A DNA stretch of 64,000 nucleotides from Bacillus atrophaeus (GCF_001584335.1 NZ_LSBB01000003.1:148919-212918); one strand, 5' to 3'. Counted from the first letter of the stretch, positions 26,813 through 36,558 are shown. Program-made: numbers and translations. The notes: generated by a model not told the origin, from the letters alone.

Positions 26813-28204
26813 ATGGATATCACGCCTTTTTTAAATAGAAATCTAAATATTCCGCTTTATCAGCAGCTTTATCAGTTTTTTAAAACAAACATGCACCATG
26901 GACGCATTCAAAAAGGAATGAAACTCCCTTCAAAAAGGCTGCTTGCGAGTCAGCTTTCCATCAGTCAAACGACTGTAGAACGGGCCTATGAACAGCTTGC
27001 TGCTGAAGGCTATATCGTGAGCAAGCCAAGAAGCGGATGGTTTGCTGATTATAATGGTTCTGATTTTGTCCATAGTAAAATGCCAAGCACATCATCAATT
27101 AAACGAAAAGCACAAGAAGATAAACGTTGGATTGATTTTCACTATGGAAATGTAGATTCTTCTCACTTCCCTTTTTCCGCTTGGCGAAAAAGCATGGTCA
27201 ATAGTTTAGATCAGTATGGTTACGAGCTTTATCGACCAGGAAATGCTTTAGGGGAGCTTGAGCTGAGGAAACTCATTGCAGAGTACCTGTATCAATCGCG
27301 CGGCGTTAATTGCCTCCCTGAACAAGTCATCATAGGTGCCGGGAACCCTGTTCTTCTGCAAATCTTGTGCCAAGTTTTTGAACCGAATATTTCCATAGGA
27401 TATGAGGATCCGGGTTATCCAAGAGCTCGGAAGATTTTTGAAGCCAATCGTATGAATATCGTTCCTATACCAGTCGATGATGAAGGAATCTGTATACAGA
27501 AGATCCAAGAACAGCAGCCAAACCTTGTTTATGTAACGCCTTCTCATCAATTTACGCTGGGAACAATTATGACGATTAACAGAAGAATTCAGCTGCTTAA
27601 ATGGGCGGCAGAAAATCAATCATTCGTCATAGAGGACGATTATGACGGGGAATTTAGATACACAGGACAGCCGATCCCATCCTTGCAAGGGCTTGACCAG
27701 CATAACCGTGTCATTTATATGGGCACTTTTTCTAAGTCTCTTCTTCCTTCGCTGCGTATCAGCTATATGATTCTCCCTTCGCCTCTTTTGAAAAAAGGCC
27801 ATGAAATCACTTCCTTATATAAGCAAACTGTGTCCTGTCACAGTCAACTGACGCTAGCTGAATTTATAAAAAATGGAGAATGGCAAAAACACATTAACAG
27901 AATGAGAAAGCTGTACCGAAAAAAAAGAGCAACTTTATTAGAGGCTGTGAAAGGTGAATTAGGAAAATACGTTAGGATTCGTGGAGAAAACTCCGGACTT
28001 CGTATCTTACTTGACGTTTACGTACCCTATAGTGAAAACGAGCTAATTGAGAAAGCGAAAGAACATGGGGTGAAAATCTATCCTGTTTCTCTTTCTTATA
28101 AAAACCATCCTCCGACAAAAACTGTCTCACTTGGTTTTGCAGGGGTTTCTGAAGTCAATATACGAGAAGGCATAAAAAAACTGAAAGCTGCCTGGAAGAT
28201 ATAA
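26813..28204 (+). CDS. ydeL: YdeL, MocR-type regulator
   Basis: 463 residues. GntR winged helix at about 12-75 (LPSKRLLASQLSISQTTVER), linker, then an aminotransferase-like domain. The PLP lysine is in MGTFSKSLLPSLRISYM and the VYVTPSHQFTLGTIM and IEDDYDGEFRY blocks are typical. It likely senses an amino acid or pyridoxal compound and controls the divergent ydeK exporter through the CCAGTTA repeats. TTAGGAGG precedes the start. Its base composition fits the region, unlike its GC-rich partner ydeK, so the pair may have been assembled from different sources. Confidence 0.9.
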   Translation: MDITPFLNRNLNIPLYQQLYQFFKTNMHHGRIQKGMKLPSKRLLASQLSISQTTVERAYEQLAAEGYIVSKPRSGWFADYNGSDFVHSKMPSTSSIKRKAQEDKRWIDFHYGNVDSSHFPFSAWRKSMVNSLDQYGYELYRPGNALGELELRKLIAEYLYQSRGVNCLPEQVIIGAGNPVLLQILCQVFEPNISIGYEDPGYPRARKIFEANRMNIVPIPVDDEGICIQKIQEQQPNLVYVTPSHQFTLGTIMTINRRIQLLKWAAENQSFVIEDDYDGEFRYTGQPIPSLQGLDQHNRVIYMGTFSKSLLPSLRISYMILPSPLLKKGHEITSLYKQTVSCHSQLTLAEFIKNGEWQKHINRMRKLYRKKRATLLEAVKGELGKYVRIRGENSGLRILLDVYVPYSENELIEKAKEHGVKIYPVSLSYKNHPPTKTVSLGFAGVSEVNIREGIKKLKAAWKI

Positions 28205-28273
28205 GGGAGATTTAAGTTTAGATTATCATGCAAAAATACTTTGATATTCATCAGGTATAACAACTCACATTCA

Positions 28274-28308
28274 TTCACCATGTGTTAACCACAATTCACA
28301 TATTGAAT
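28274..28308 (+). repeat. Fragment of the scar left arm
   Basis: TTCACCATGTGTTAACCACA and ATTCACATATTG resemble the outer left arm at 690-715 and 7210-7235 (CTCACCATTTTTTAACCATA). No core or tRNA part follows. Confidence 0.35.
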
Positions 28309-28484
28309 GTTTTAATCCATAAACGGTTAACTTATCTATAAGTTCTGTCATGGTATCAGTAGCAGTCTGCCTACAGAAATACCCGGATGACAAACACTTT
28401 TCTACATAAAAGCATGATTTTAACCGAATAAATCTATTATGGTATAGTTAAATATAACGAAATATTTGAGAAATGAGGAATGGT

Positions 28485-29357
28485 ATGAATACAATCAAAA
28501 AGCATAAGAAATTTAAAGCAAAAATGATTCTGCAAGTCATAATGGTTATGATCGGAGGAATCATAGCGGCATATGGATTAGAAACAGTGCTAATTCCAAA
28601 CAGTGTATCTGATGGAGGGGTGACAGGCCTCAGCATTGTTGGTTCACAGCTATTCAATTTGCCGCTGGGGATTCTTATTGCTGTTATTAACATCCCGTTT
28701 GTCTGGTTAGGGTATAAGCAAATTGGGAAAAGCTTTGCTTTATTATCAATTATCGGAATTGCATCACTTGCCGCTGGTACAAGTTTTATGCATCATACCC
28801 CAGCTATCATAGAGGGGGATACGTTGTTAATAACCGTTGTTGGCGGGATTATTCTTGGATTTGGAATGGGGTTAGCGTTACGTAATGGCGGCGCGTTAGA
28901 TGGAATTGATATGCTTGCTGTGCTGCTATCCCGAAAATTGCCATTTGGGACGAGCGATCTCATTCTATTTTTAAACCTTTTTGTATTCATTTTTGTTTCC
29001 ACTGTATTTGGCTTACAAGGGGCATTACTTTCAGTCATTGCTTACTACATTGCGTCTAAAGTCATTCATGTTGTTGAGGAAGGCTTAAGCGGTTCTAAAA
29101 CCTTTCAAATTATTACAACCCAGCCTGAATTAATGGTAGAGACAATACGTGATCAATTAGGCCGAAGCGCTACATATAAAGAGGCTTATGGGGGTTTTTC
29201 CTACGAGAAATTTAAAGAAATCACATGTGTCATCAACCGCTTAGAAGAAACCAAACTAAAGGAAATTATTAATGAAATTGATAAAAGTGCCTTTGTTACC
29301 GTATATGACGTAGCTGAAGTGAAGGGCAGCAATTTTAGAAAACTTAATAATCATTAG
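28485..29357 (+). CDS. ydeO: YdeO, YitT-family (DUF161/DUF2179) membrane protein
   Basis: 290 residues from ATG 28485 (GAGG site; the ATG 12 bases earlier lacks one). Five or six helices at about 15-205 with the family motif LIPNSVSDGGVTGLSIVGSQ near residue 40 and GMGLALRNGGALDGIDMLAV in the middle. A cytoplasmic DUF2179 domain occupies about 215-285 (TYKEAYGGFSYEKFKEITCV). The length equals that of B. subtilis YdeO. The transport substrate of this family is not known. Confidence 0.88.
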   Translation: MNTIKKHKKFKAKMILQVIMVMIGGIIAAYGLETVLIPNSVSDGGVTGLSIVGSQLFNLPLGILIAVINIPFVWLGYKQIGKSFALLSIIGIASLAAGTSFMHHTPAIIEGDTLLITVVGGIILGFGMGLALRNGGALDGIDMLAVLLSRKLPFGTSDLILFLNLFVFIFVSTVFGLQGALLSVIAYYIASKVIHVVEEGLSGSKTFQIITTQPELMVETIRDQLGRSATYKEAYGGFSYEKFKEITCVINRLEETKLKEIINEIDKSAFVTVYDVAEVKGSNFRKLNNH

Positions 29358-29433
29358 AAAAAAAGAATCACCTTTCTAACGATAATAGCTAGGCTGGTTT
29401 TTGCCATCATGCCACCAGTGATATAATCAAAAA

Positions 29434-29538
29434 CGCTTTATTGAGGGTGCTCATGGCCCTGGCGGAACGAAATTGAATGGTAAAGAGTGGGTGACGGCCA
29501 TGTCCATCGGTTCACCTGAACATAGAATTAAATCCTAA
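29434..29538 (+). pseudogene. ydeQ: NAD(P)H oxidoreductase (YdeQ/KefF-type) fragment fused to a scar core
   Basis: GCTTTATTGAGGG, the type-B scar arm and core, is joined directly to coding-like sequence GAHGPGGTKLNGKEWVTAMS, IGSPEHR, which resembles the YGxGG..L.GK..... TTGxP segment of flavodoxin-like quinone oxidoreductases such as YdeQ. A stop follows. The tRNA half is absent. 29358-29698 holds only this and a terminator. Confidence 0.6.
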
Positions 29539-29601
29539 GGTTCGCCTGCAAAGTTATTTAAAACAACTGTTGATTAAAAATAATAATTTAATGAAATTGT
29601 C

Positions 29602-29632
29602 AAAATCCTGTTCTCATCAAGCAGGATTTTTT
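29602..29632 (+). terminator. Rho-independent terminator
   Basis: AAAATCCTG pairs with CAGGATTTT and continues into T's, a standard terminator. Confidence 0.8.
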
Positions 29633-29698
29633 GTTGTTCAGCTAACCGCTCTATTGTTAATAACAATGATGGGAAAATTTAAGCCAAGGGATTTTAAC

Positions 29699-29962
29699 TT
29701 ACCGAGAAAATAAGCATGAATAATAACTCCAAGTACCTTTTGTTTCTTTTGTAATTAAACCTGCATCTAATAAGATTTTTAAATGATAAGATAACTTAGA
29801 TTGCGGCATCTGGATTTCATCATCACATACACAGGTAGAGCTACGTTCACAAAGAATATGTAACAGATGCAACCTTTTTTTATCAGATAATCCTTTGAAC
29901 TTTTTTTCGTAAAGTTCAAATGTATGATGCAGCTGCTTGTTTTCCAATGGTATTTGTAACAT
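29699..29962 (-). CDS. ArsR-family metalloregulator, short
   Basis: 87 residues, winged helix with STCVCDDEIQMPQSKLSYHL in the recognition region; the CVC pair at the start of the recognition helix is the arsenic/metal-sensing site of ArsR and SmtB proteins. It ends at WSYYSCLFSR, some residues shorter than usual, so the C-terminal dimerisation helix may be truncated. It is divergent from ydeT, a second ArsR, with a palindrome between them. It may control the same arsenic operon or something now lost. Confidence 0.75.
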   Translation of the reverse strand: MLQIPLENKQLHHTFELYEKKFKGLSDKKRLHLLHILCERSSTCVCDDEIQMPQSKLSYHLKILLDAGLITKETKGTWSYYSCLFSR

Positions 29963-30048
29963 GATAAGTCCTCCGGTTTTTTAATCAAATAATTTTGATG
30001 TAATAATCATAAATCAATCTTTTTTAATTTTTAAATTGTGGTTGGTTT

Positions 30049-30085
30049 ATATAAGCGTTTACTTATATTCTTGTCTTGTTATACA
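30049..30085 (+). promoter_or_regulatory. ArsR operator and promoter of ydeT-ydfA-arsC
   Basis: ATATAAG and CTTATAT form a dyad around CGTTTA at 30049-30068. It covers a TTTACT -35 element, with TATACA about 16 bases downstream. This is where an ArsR repressor would block the arsenic operon. Confidence 0.65.
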
Positions 30086-30111
30086 ATGTGCGATAAGGAG
30101 GGAGGAGGAAA

Positions 30112-30459
30112 ATGACTGCTCAATCTAGCCTTGAAGCTGTTAAAGTGGTACAGTGCTTAAAAATTTTAAGTGATCAGACGAGACTCACCATAATGAAGCT
30201 TCTTCAAAAAAAAGAATATTGTGTTTGTCAGTTCGTTGATATGTTTCAAATGAGTCAACCTGCAATTAGCCAGCATCTCAGTAAATTAAAAAAAGCGGGA
30301 TTTGTTCATGAAACGAAAAAAGGGCAATGGCGTTTTTATTCTATAAATCAATCTTGTCCAGAGTATGATTTGATACTGTCTATTCTTAATAAAATTGATT
30401 GTCACGATAAGTTGTTACAGTCAATTACACAAAAAGAAACTCAGGTTTCCTGTCGTTAG
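30112..30459 (+). CDS. ydeT: YdeT, ArsR-family repressor
   Basis: 115 residues, winged helix with [20 protein letters not shown]; the CVC motif binds arsenite or antimonite and releases DNA. The tail ends VSCR with extra cysteines (also CHDK), possibly part of the metal site. GGAGGAGG gives a strong start. It leads the operon ydeT-ydfA-arsC, with 11 bases to ydfA. The order regulator, efflux pump, reductase is the standard minimal arsenic resistance set. Confidence 0.9.
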   Translation: MTAQSSLEAVKVVQCLKILSDQTRLTIMKLLQKKEYCVCQFVDMFQMSQPAISQHLSKLKKAGFVHETKKGQWRFYSINQSCPEYDLILSILNKIDCHDKLLQSITQKETQVSCR

Positions 30460-30470
30460 GAGGTTTTAAG

Positions 30471-31769
30471 TTGTTATCGACAATCTTAGCCGCATGTATT
30501 TTTGTGCTGACTCTTGTATTTGTCATCTGGCAGCCGAGAAATTTATCTATTGGGTGGTCAGCTTGCGGAGGTGCTGCATTAGCCTTAATCGCAGGAGTTG
30601 TTAACTTTCAAGATGTTATAGATGTAACGGGAATTGTTTGGAATGCAACGTTAGCATTTATTGCGATTATCATCATTTCCCTGATCCTCGACAATATTGG
30701 ATTTTTTGAATGGGCAGCCTTGCATATGGCCAAAGCGGCCAAAGGTAATGGTGTGCTGATGTTTGTTTATGTGACGATATTAGGGGCGGTTGTTGCAGCA
30801 TTTTTTGCGAATGATGGCGCTGCTCTAATCTTAACTCCGATTGTTTTGGCTATGGTGCGTGCGTTGAATTTTCAAGGGAAATTGGTTTTTCCCTTTATTA
30901 TGGCGAGTGGGTTTATAGCGGATACAACGTCTTTGCCATTAGTCGTCAGCAACCTTGTCAATATTGTATCAGCAGATTACTTTCACATTGGATTCATTGA
31001 ATATGCATCCAGAATGATTGTTCCAAATCTGTTCTCGCTTATTGCGAGCATCATTGTTCTATGCTTTTTCTTTAGAAAAAGCATTCCAAGACATTATGAT
31101 CTTTCTGAAGTCAAAAAGCCTGTTGAAGCTATAAAAGACCAGAAGATGTTTCGTATTTCTTGGTTTGTTTTAGGAATCTTGTTAGTTGGCTACTTAGTAA
31201 GTGAACTGTTCTCGATACCTGTTTCCTTTATAGCCGGTGTCATTGCGATTTTGTTTCTCGCGATGGCGCAAAAGAGTTCAGCCGTTCAGACGAAGGAAGT
31301 TCTTAAAGGTGCACCATGGGCAATCGTTTTTTTCTCAATAGGTATGTATGTTGTTGTATACGGTTTGCGAAACGCAGGTTTAACAGATGTTCTATCTGAA
31401 CTTATTCAAACAGCGTCTAACCAAGGACTGTTTGCCGGCACTATAGGAATGGGCTTTCTAGCTGCTATACTGTCTTCTATTATGAATAATATGCCTACGG
31501 TTATGATTGATGCACTGGCCATTGCTGGTACAGATACACATGGAATGATGAGAGAAGCGTTAATATATGCAAATGTCATTGGTTCAGATTTAGGGCCGAA
31601 AATCACACCGATCGGTTCCTTGGCTACACTTTTATGGCTGCATGTCCTTTCACAAAAAGGTGTGAAGATTTCTTGGGGCACGTATTTTAAAACAGGAATT
31701 ATCTTAACCATACCAACCCTATTTATTACACTTGTAGGCCTGTATGTTTGGCTGCTGATTATTCATTAA
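30471..31769 (+). CDS. ydfA: YdfA, ArsB-type arsenite efflux protein
   Basis: 432 residues with 11 to 12 membrane helices, the ArsB/NhaD ion transporter fold. It pumps arsenite or antimonite from the cell. Conserved blocks include [20 protein letters not shown] (about 108-127) and [20 protein letters not shown], with the acidic NDG and NNMP signatures of the family. It starts with TTG at 30471, supported by TAGGAGG. It is cotranscribed with ydeT and arsC. The length is typical. Confidence 0.92.
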   Translation: MLSTILAACIFVLTLVFVIWQPRNLSIGWSACGGAALALIAGVVNFQDVIDVTGIVWNATLAFIAIIIISLILDNIGFFEWAALHMAKAAKGNGVLMFVYVTILGAVVAAFFANDGAALILTPIVLAMVRALNFQGKLVFPFIMASGFIADTTSLPLVVSNLVNIVSADYFHIGFIEYASRMIVPNLFSLIASIIVLCFFFRKSIPRHYDLSEVKKPVEAIKDQKMFRISWFVLGILLVGYLVSELFSIPVSFIAGVIAILFLAMAQKSSAVQTKEVLKGAPWAIVFFSIGMYVVVYGLRNAGLTDVLSELIQTASNQGLFAGTIGMGFLAAILSSIMNNMPTVMIDALAIAGTDTHGMMREALIYANVIGSDLGPKITPIGSLATLLWLHVLSQKGVKISWGTYFKTGIILTIPTLFITLVGLYVWLLIIH

Positions 31770-31793
31770 CAGTTCTAAAAGGAGAAGATGAAC

Positions 31794-32213
31794 ATGTCAA
31801 AGAAAACAATTTACTTTTTATGCACCGGGAACTCGTGCCGCAGCCAAATGGCTGAAGGGTGGGCTAAAAAACATCTTGGAGTTAAGTGGAACGTGTATAG
31901 CGCAGGAATCGAGGCTCATGGATTAAATCCGAATGCTGTCAAAGCGATGAAAGAAGTAGGCATTGATATCTCGGATCAAACCTCAGATATTATTGATCCT
32001 GATATTTTAAACAACGCTGATTTAGTTGTGACGCTTTGCGGTGATGCAGCCGATAAATGCCCGATGACGCCTCCTCATGTAAAACGTGAGCATTGGGGGT
32101 TTGATGATCCGGCAAAAGCACAAGGCACAGAGGAAGAGAAATGGGCGTTTTTCCAAAGAGTTCGTGATGAAATTGGAGACCGATTAAAACAGTTTGCTGA
32201 AACTGGGGAATAA
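31794..32213 (+). CDS. arsC: Arsenate reductase ArsC (thioredoxin-coupled)
   Basis: 139 residues, low-molecular-weight phosphatase fold. It reduces arsenate to arsenite for export by the pump encoded upstream. The catalytic loop is [16 protein letters not shown] with Cys10 and Arg16, and the redox pair Cys82 and Cys89 lies in [11 protein letters not shown]. It matches B. subtilis ArsC almost throughout. ATG 31794 is chosen over the one six bases earlier because GGAG is then at normal spacing. Third gene of the operon, followed by a terminator. Confidence 0.95.
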   Translation: MSKKTIYFLCTGNSCRSQMAEGWAKKHLGVKWNVYSAGIEAHGLNPNAVKAMKEVGIDISDQTSDIIDPDILNNADLVVTLCGDAADKCPMTPPHVKREHWGFDDPAKAQGTEEEKWAFFQRVRDEIGDRLKQFAETGE

Positions 32214-32223
32214 AAAAACAAAA

Positions 32224-32250
32224 TGAGCTGAGAAAGACTCAGCTTTTCCT
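32224..32250 (+). terminator. Arsenic operon terminator
   Basis: GCTGAG pairs with CTCAGC, followed by TTTTCC, within 15 bases of the arsC stop. Confidence 0.75.
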
Positions 32251-32292
32251 TCAGTTTATATATAAGTGTGCTGCGGACCACTTCTTAAAAAG

Positions 32293-32324
32293 AAACATAC
32301 CAAACAATGTTGGTATGTTTTTTT
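32293..32324 (+). terminator. AAACATACCAA-type terminator, copy 2
   Basis: AAACATACCAA pairs with TTGGTATGTTT, followed by T's; nearly identical to the copy at 35841. Confidence 0.75.
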
Positions 32325-32361
32325 ATTTCAATTCCCATAACGTTGAACCAGTGACATGTTT
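32325..32361 (-). pseudogene. DUF255 motif remnant (TCHWFNVM)
   Basis: The minus strand reads K-T-C-H-W-F-N-V-M-G-I-E just beyond the terminator, resembling TCHWCHVMAHE of YyaL. 32362-32680 has no other recognisable feature. Confidence 0.35.
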
Positions 32362-32680
32362 TTATCTGTGGCTCGCTGTTCATTATCCTAGTGACATTAT
32401 TGACGGAGCACTTATTGGGCTGATAGTTATTAAAACTCCGGAAATAAAACTCTTTCACTGGATGATACATTAGACAAAAAGTTTTACCTTCAAAAAGAAA
32501 ATGGAGTATAACATGCAATCAAAAATGGTATTTGTTTATTTCAACATAGTGCTCCAACACTTGGCTCAAATCCCCTTTTTTAAAAAAGTTATTCTTATTT
32601 TCATTTCATTTTTCTAGTTTAATCTTTTGTTTTGGAAGGAAAATAAGTAACAGGTAAATAAAAGGAGGAATAATCTCTAT

Positions 32681-33322
32681 ATGAAAAATAAGACAAAAAG
32701 TTTCTGTATCGCTTTAATAGGCTTATTTATGGTTGGAAATTTGATTGGCTGTACTAATCAACAAGGTTCACAAGAAAATACAACTGAAAATCACAAAAGT
32801 ACTCATCAAAACACATCGAATTTAAAAAAGTATTCTAAAGATCCCGACAAAAATAGTGATGATGAAGACTTTGACTTAATAGGAACATTGGGTACTGAAA
32901 CCAGCGATCAGTTAACTCTGGTTATTGATCAAAAGAAGGTCAAAGTCCCAAAAAGCAGTTCATTTAAAAAAGAGAAGATAGGGAATGAAAATGTTAAAGG
33001 GAAACTAGTTAAGGTCGAAATTGATTCAAAAAGACAAGAAGCTGAAACGTTAGAATTAACACCTCAGGCGAAGGCTGATTCTAATGGAGTGTATGAGAAA
33101 GATGATGATGGCGATTTTAAATTGATTGGAAAATTGATTGAAGAAACTGACACTAATGTGACAGTCCAAGTATCTAAAGGGAAAAAAACATATAAAAAAG
33201 CTGCTGATTATAAGAAAGATACAGAGGGTATCTCCGGAGACATTCAAGGCAAAATAGTACGGCTAGAAGTGAAGGAGAATAATGAAGTAGAAAGTTTAGA
33301 CATTGATCCTGAAGATCAATGA
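32681..33322 (+). CDS. Lipoprotein with two repeated domains
   Basis: 213 residues. A signal peptide ends in the lipobox LIGC (Cys24), so the mature protein would be anchored to the outer face of the membrane. After a Ser/Thr/Lys-rich linker come two related units of about 65 residues (about 62-127 and 140-206), each starting DFDLIG or DFKLIG, with a central VTVQVSKGK-type strand, and ending KLVKVEID or KIVRLEVK. I do not recognise the family; it is probably a small beta-rich domain. AAAGGAGG gives a strong start. It stands alone, with its own terminator. Confidence 0.78.
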   Translation: MKNKTKSFCIALIGLFMVGNLIGCTNQQGSQENTTENHKSTHQNTSNLKKYSKDPDKNSDDEDFDLIGTLGTETSDQLTLVIDQKKVKVPKSSSFKKEKIGNENVKGKLVKVEIDSKRQEAETLELTPQAKADSNGVYEKDDDGDFKLIGKLIEETDTNVTVQVSKGKKTYKKAADYKKDTEGISGDIQGKIVRLEVKENNEVESLDIDPEDQ

Positions 33323-33330
33323 GATAACTA

Positions 33331-33361
33331 AGGGAGTGGCTAAATGGTTACTCCTTTTTTG
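33331..33361 (+). terminator. Terminator of the lipoprotein gene
   Basis: GGGAGT pairs with ACTCC(T) over a 12-base loop and is followed by six T's. 33362-33670 has no recognised gene; a short minus-strand coding-like piece (REIGLTEAAIAAQYH) around 33590-33650 could be a remnant. Confidence 0.6.
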
Positions 33362-33670
33362 TACTGGGAAAGACTTTTGTTAGTCTGTTAACAAGATTTT
33401 CCTTGCCTATCATAGCCAATATGGTTTATGTCGTCTGTTTTTTACAACGACAAGATTGGTATTAAAAACTCCTCCTCAATTTAAATGTGACATAATTTTT
33501 TTCTATTAACTGCTTTGCGCGTATAGGATCCTGTTATGTTTTTTAATCCGCAACAGGCACATGATAAGACAGGCCTTGATTATGTGATGCTATGATATTG
33601 AGCCGCAATTGCAGCTTCCGTAAGTCCAATTTCCCGTGTTGTCTGTAGCGCTGCTGTATCCAGAGTATAT

Positions 33671-33701
33671 AAAAAGGACTGCCAATAAAAAGCAGTCCAA
33701 C
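33671..33701 (-). terminator. yhjC-yhjB terminator
   Basis: On the minus strand GGACTGC pairs with GCAGTCC and is followed by TTTTTAT, about 56 bases past the yhjB stop. Confidence 0.8.
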
Positions 33702-33756
33702 TGAGACCTTAAATAATGTATCGGTAATTATTCATTTAGTGAAACCAAAAAATACT

Positions 33757-35235
33757 TTATTTTGCCGAGCTTATTGTTTCATCTGCGCCATGTTTGTATT
33801 TTCGAGTAACCATACTGACCATCACCATCACCATGCAGTTAATGACCAAAGCAATAATACCGGTATTTACATCTTTCAATGATTGCGGGAAAGTGGGGAA
33901 TACATCAGCAATCGTTGTGTGACTAACAGTAATATATGCTACTGTGGCCAGTCCGCAAATGATACCGGCACCTGCTCCGTATTTCGTAATAAAATTATTC
34001 TTCATTAAACTAAAGAACAGTGACGGAGCTAGTTGTGTCATTAAGCTATAGCCCATCAGAATAATATTTGATAGAGTAGCTCCCCCATTCAGGGTAAAAT
34101 AGACAGCTATAAGAGAGACGACAGGAACAAGAAGCTTAGCCAGTCTGCCGATTGTCTGATCAGTCGCGGAAGGTACGAACACTTTATATATATTTTTCGA
34201 TAATAAAGTTGCCGTATTCATGATGAGCAATGAACCAGGTACCAACGCTGTCAATAACCCAGCTCCTCCTATTACACCAATAACCCAAGGATCAAAAGTG
34301 TCGATAGAGAGACGCAGTAAAGAAAGATCCACTTCTTCGCCTTCTAATCCCGGAACCTTCAGAATTGCTGCTGTTCCAACGAAAAATACAAATAATAACA
34401 TAAGGGTATATAACGGACTAATAATAGCGTTCTTACGAAATACCTTTTCGTTTTGTGCTGTATATGTAGAACTGAACACTTGCGGCCACATATAGAAACC
34501 CAACACAAGCAGCAATACAGTGGAGATTAGCCAAGAAACACTAAGACCCTGGTCAGGGAACTTCAGAAATTCAGGGTTCGCTGTATGTACTGCTTCGAAC
34601 ATAGGTTGAAACCCGCCATAATAATGTATAGGCAGATAAATTCCCAGGAAGCCTATCACTCCGACCATCACAATATCTTTGATTATAGCTATCCAAGCTG
34701 ATCCATGGACTCCTGATATCATGACGTATACGGTTAGACTTATAGCACCCAGCCAAACAGCTGTATGCATCGGGATCGCCCCATACGATGCTTGCGAAAC
34801 GATGATTCCCATGCCTTTCAGTTGAACGACAATAACAGGTATCATTCCTATCACACCAACCAGTGCTACAAGCACACCTAAAAACGGACTTCTATACTTA
34901 CTCACAAAGAAATCCGATTGCGACAGTAAGTTATTCTCTTTTGCATACTTCCATATGACAGGCAATAGCCAATAGGATAAAACATATGATAAGACAATAT
35001 ACATAAGAACGTATAAAGCCGGCGCTCCTTTGCCGTAAGCCCAGCCGCTGCCGCCAAGGAAAGAGAAGGTCGTATAGATTTCCCCAGCCATCAAAAGAAA
35101 GACCAAGATTGCACCGAATCCCCTGCCTCCGACTGTCCATTGTTCCAAGTCCATCTTTTTTCCTTTTGTGGATCGAATGCCTAAGAAAACTGCCAGAAGT
35201 AAAAATCCTATTATAATCAAAAGAGCAATATTCAT
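33757..35235 (-). CDS. yhjB: YhjB, sodium/solute symporter (SSS family)
   Basis: 492 residues with about 13 membrane helices of the sodium:solute symporter family. It starts MNIALLIIIGFLLLAVFLGI. The segment EQWTVGGRGFGAILVFLLMA near residue 35 is typical. Substrate is unknown; relatives carry sugars, proline or carboxylates. The start overlaps the stop of the small yhjC gene by four bases (ATGA), so the two are translated together, as in B. subtilis. Confidence 0.88.
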   Translation of the reverse strand: MNIALLIIIGFLLLAVFLGIRSTKGKKMDLEQWTVGGRGFGAILVFLLMAGEIYTTFSFLGGSGWAYGKGAPALYVLMYIVLSYVLSYWLLPVIWKYAKENNLLSQSDFFVSKYRSPFLGVLVALVGVIGMIPVIVVQLKGMGIIVSQASYGAIPMHTAVWLGAISLTVYVMISGVHGSAWIAIIKDIVMVGVIGFLGIYLPIHYYGGFQPMFEAVHTANPEFLKFPDQGLSVSWLISTVLLLVLGFYMWPQVFSSTYTAQNEKVFRKNAIISPLYTLMLLFVFFVGTAAILKVPGLEGEEVDLSLLRLSIDTFDPWVIGVIGGAGLLTALVPGSLLIMNTATLLSKNIYKVFVPSATDQTIGRLAKLLVPVVSLIAVYFTLNGGATLSNIILMGYSLMTQLAPSLFFSLMKNNFITKYGAGAGIICGLATVAYITVSHTTIADVFPTFPQSLKDVNTGIIALVINCMVMVMVSMVTRKYKHGADETISSAK

Positions 35236-35432
35236 TTTTTATCATCCTCTTTGTTTCGGGGATCCAATTTATACATGATACCTAGAATAACAGAGGTAAG
35301 AACTGTCCAAATAGCCACCCAAAACATAATAAACGGCATAGAAAACACAAAAGGCTCGACTCTGTTAACGAAAGGAAGAAAGCACAACATACCTATGAAA
35401 GGTAGTATGGAAAGAAGATAAACAACTTTCAT
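35232..35432 (-). CDS. yhjC: YhjC, small membrane protein (DUF3311-type)
   Basis: 66 residues from MKVVYLLSILPFIGMLCFLP (ATG 35432, GGTGAT site), two membrane helices and a charged tail (KLDPRNKEDDKK). Small DUF3311 proteins are regularly paired with SSS symporters and may be accessory subunits. Translationally coupled to yhjB. The upstream 35433-36014 contains no gene, only a scar remnant. Confidence 0.85.
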   Translation of the reverse strand: MKVVYLLSILPFIGMLCFLPFVNRVEPFVFSMPFIMFWVAIWTVLTSVILGIMYKLDPRNKEDDKK

Positions 35433-35805
35433 TTTGAAATCACCATCCAAATATTAGTTGAAACCTTGCGATTAGTGAGTTGCTTCATGAAGACATCTTA
35501 TGCTTTATTTCATCTTTATGCAAAATTGTTTACCATGTAGCGATGTTCACAATATGATTTATTGTAACACCTGGTTTGAATCTTAAGAGATAGAAACTTT
35601 TTCTGCATGAGATGATAGAAGTTAAAATTTCACAAAGAAAATATGTGTTGAACCCCTATTTCGGAACACTGTAGTCTGTGGCTAAAAATATTCCTGTTCA
35701 CCTAACCGCTCATTAAAAAATGTAAAAAGTGAAAATTACTTTTGTACTAAAGCTTCAACAAAAAGGGATTATTATTAATTTTGGTAGTATCATGTTCACA
35801 ATACG

Positions 35806-35873
35806 TATTCCTTTATTGAGGGCCTATCTATCTTAAAATGAAACATACCAAACAATGTTGGTATGTTTTTGGT
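35806..35873 (+). repeat. Scar remnant S6 with AAACATACCAA terminator (copy 3)
   Basis: TTCCTTTATTGAGGGCCTAT keeps the type-B arm, core and the first bases of the tRNA stem. It then runs into CTATCTTAAAATGAAACATACC and a TTGGTATGTTTTT hairpin. The same CTATCTAT(C) to hairpin join is seen at 48053, so both lost the tRNA part at a similar point. Confidence 0.7.
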
Positions 35874-36025
35874 TGTAGGGTATAATCATAAATTCTTTGT
35901 TTATATATCAATATAACTGATGACCTCTAAATGAGATTGTTCTTTTATTTTCTTTGCCTTTGTTTAGGTAAACCATTGTTTGATTTTAGACATTCCTTGT
36001 TTGAAAATAACATGTTGACAGGACA

Positions 36026-36085
36026 TAGTTTAGCGGGATAAACTAATTGACATCAATCATAAAGTTTATAGGGATAAACTATAAT
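36026..36085 (+). promoter_or_regulatory. Two palindromic MarR-type operators before ydgJ
   Basis: TAGTTTAGCGGGATAAACTA (36026-36045) and AGTTTATAGGGATAAACTA (36062-36081) are near-identical dyads of the form AGTTTA-n-TAAACT. TTGACA sequences at 36015 and 36047 and TATAAT at 36080 lie around them. They are the likely YdgJ binding sites for self-control. Confidence 0.75.
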
Positions 36086-36102
36086 GCAGGGAGGGAATAC
36101 GA

Positions 36103-36558
36103 TTGGATGAAAAAAAGCTATGTCAGGCAATAGAACTCTTTGCAGAAGTATTATTTGAAGGCACAGAGTTTGTGCATCGCGAAGTAAATCAGGATGTATT
36201 CGAACATATTTCAAGAGAACAGGCTGACCTGTTAATGATTTTAAAAATTAAAGGCCCATCCTCTCCGGGCAGTTTGGCTATAATACAAAATGTCCATAAG
36301 AGTGCTATTTCTAACAGATTAAAGAAGCTGCTGGAAAAGGGATTGGTTGAATGGGATGACTGTCAAATCAAGAGTGATAAACGCTCAAAGCTTATTAAAA
36401 TCACGGAAAAGGGAGAAAAAATAAAGGAAGAATTAGACTCAGCTGTATTTAACGCTCTCGAAGAGCTTATCGACGATATAGATGATGAGCATTTAGATTC
36501 CTTCATTGAAATATTCACCATCATAAAAAGAAAATTTAAAGGAGAACTTGCAGAATGA
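36103..36558 (+). CDS. ydgJ: YdgJ, MarR-family regulator
   Basis: 151 residues starting at TTG 36103 after GGGAGGG; no ATG in the right frame fits better. The winged helix (about 45-105) includes KSAISNRLKKLLEKGLVEWD and the wing IKSDKRSKLIKITEKGEK. It matches B. subtilis YdgJ. The stop overlaps the ydgH start (ATGA), so the pair forms a coupled operon. It probably represses ydgJ-ydgH through the double palindrome, relieved by a toxic ligand that YdgH exports. Confidence 0.9.
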   Translation: MDEKKLCQAIELFAEVLFEGTEFVHREVNQDVFEHISREQADLLMILKIKGPSSPGSLAIIQNVHKSAISNRLKKLLEKGLVEWDDCQIKSDKRSKLIKITEKGEKIKEELDSAVFNALEELIDDIDDEHLDSFIEIFTIIKRKFKGELAE

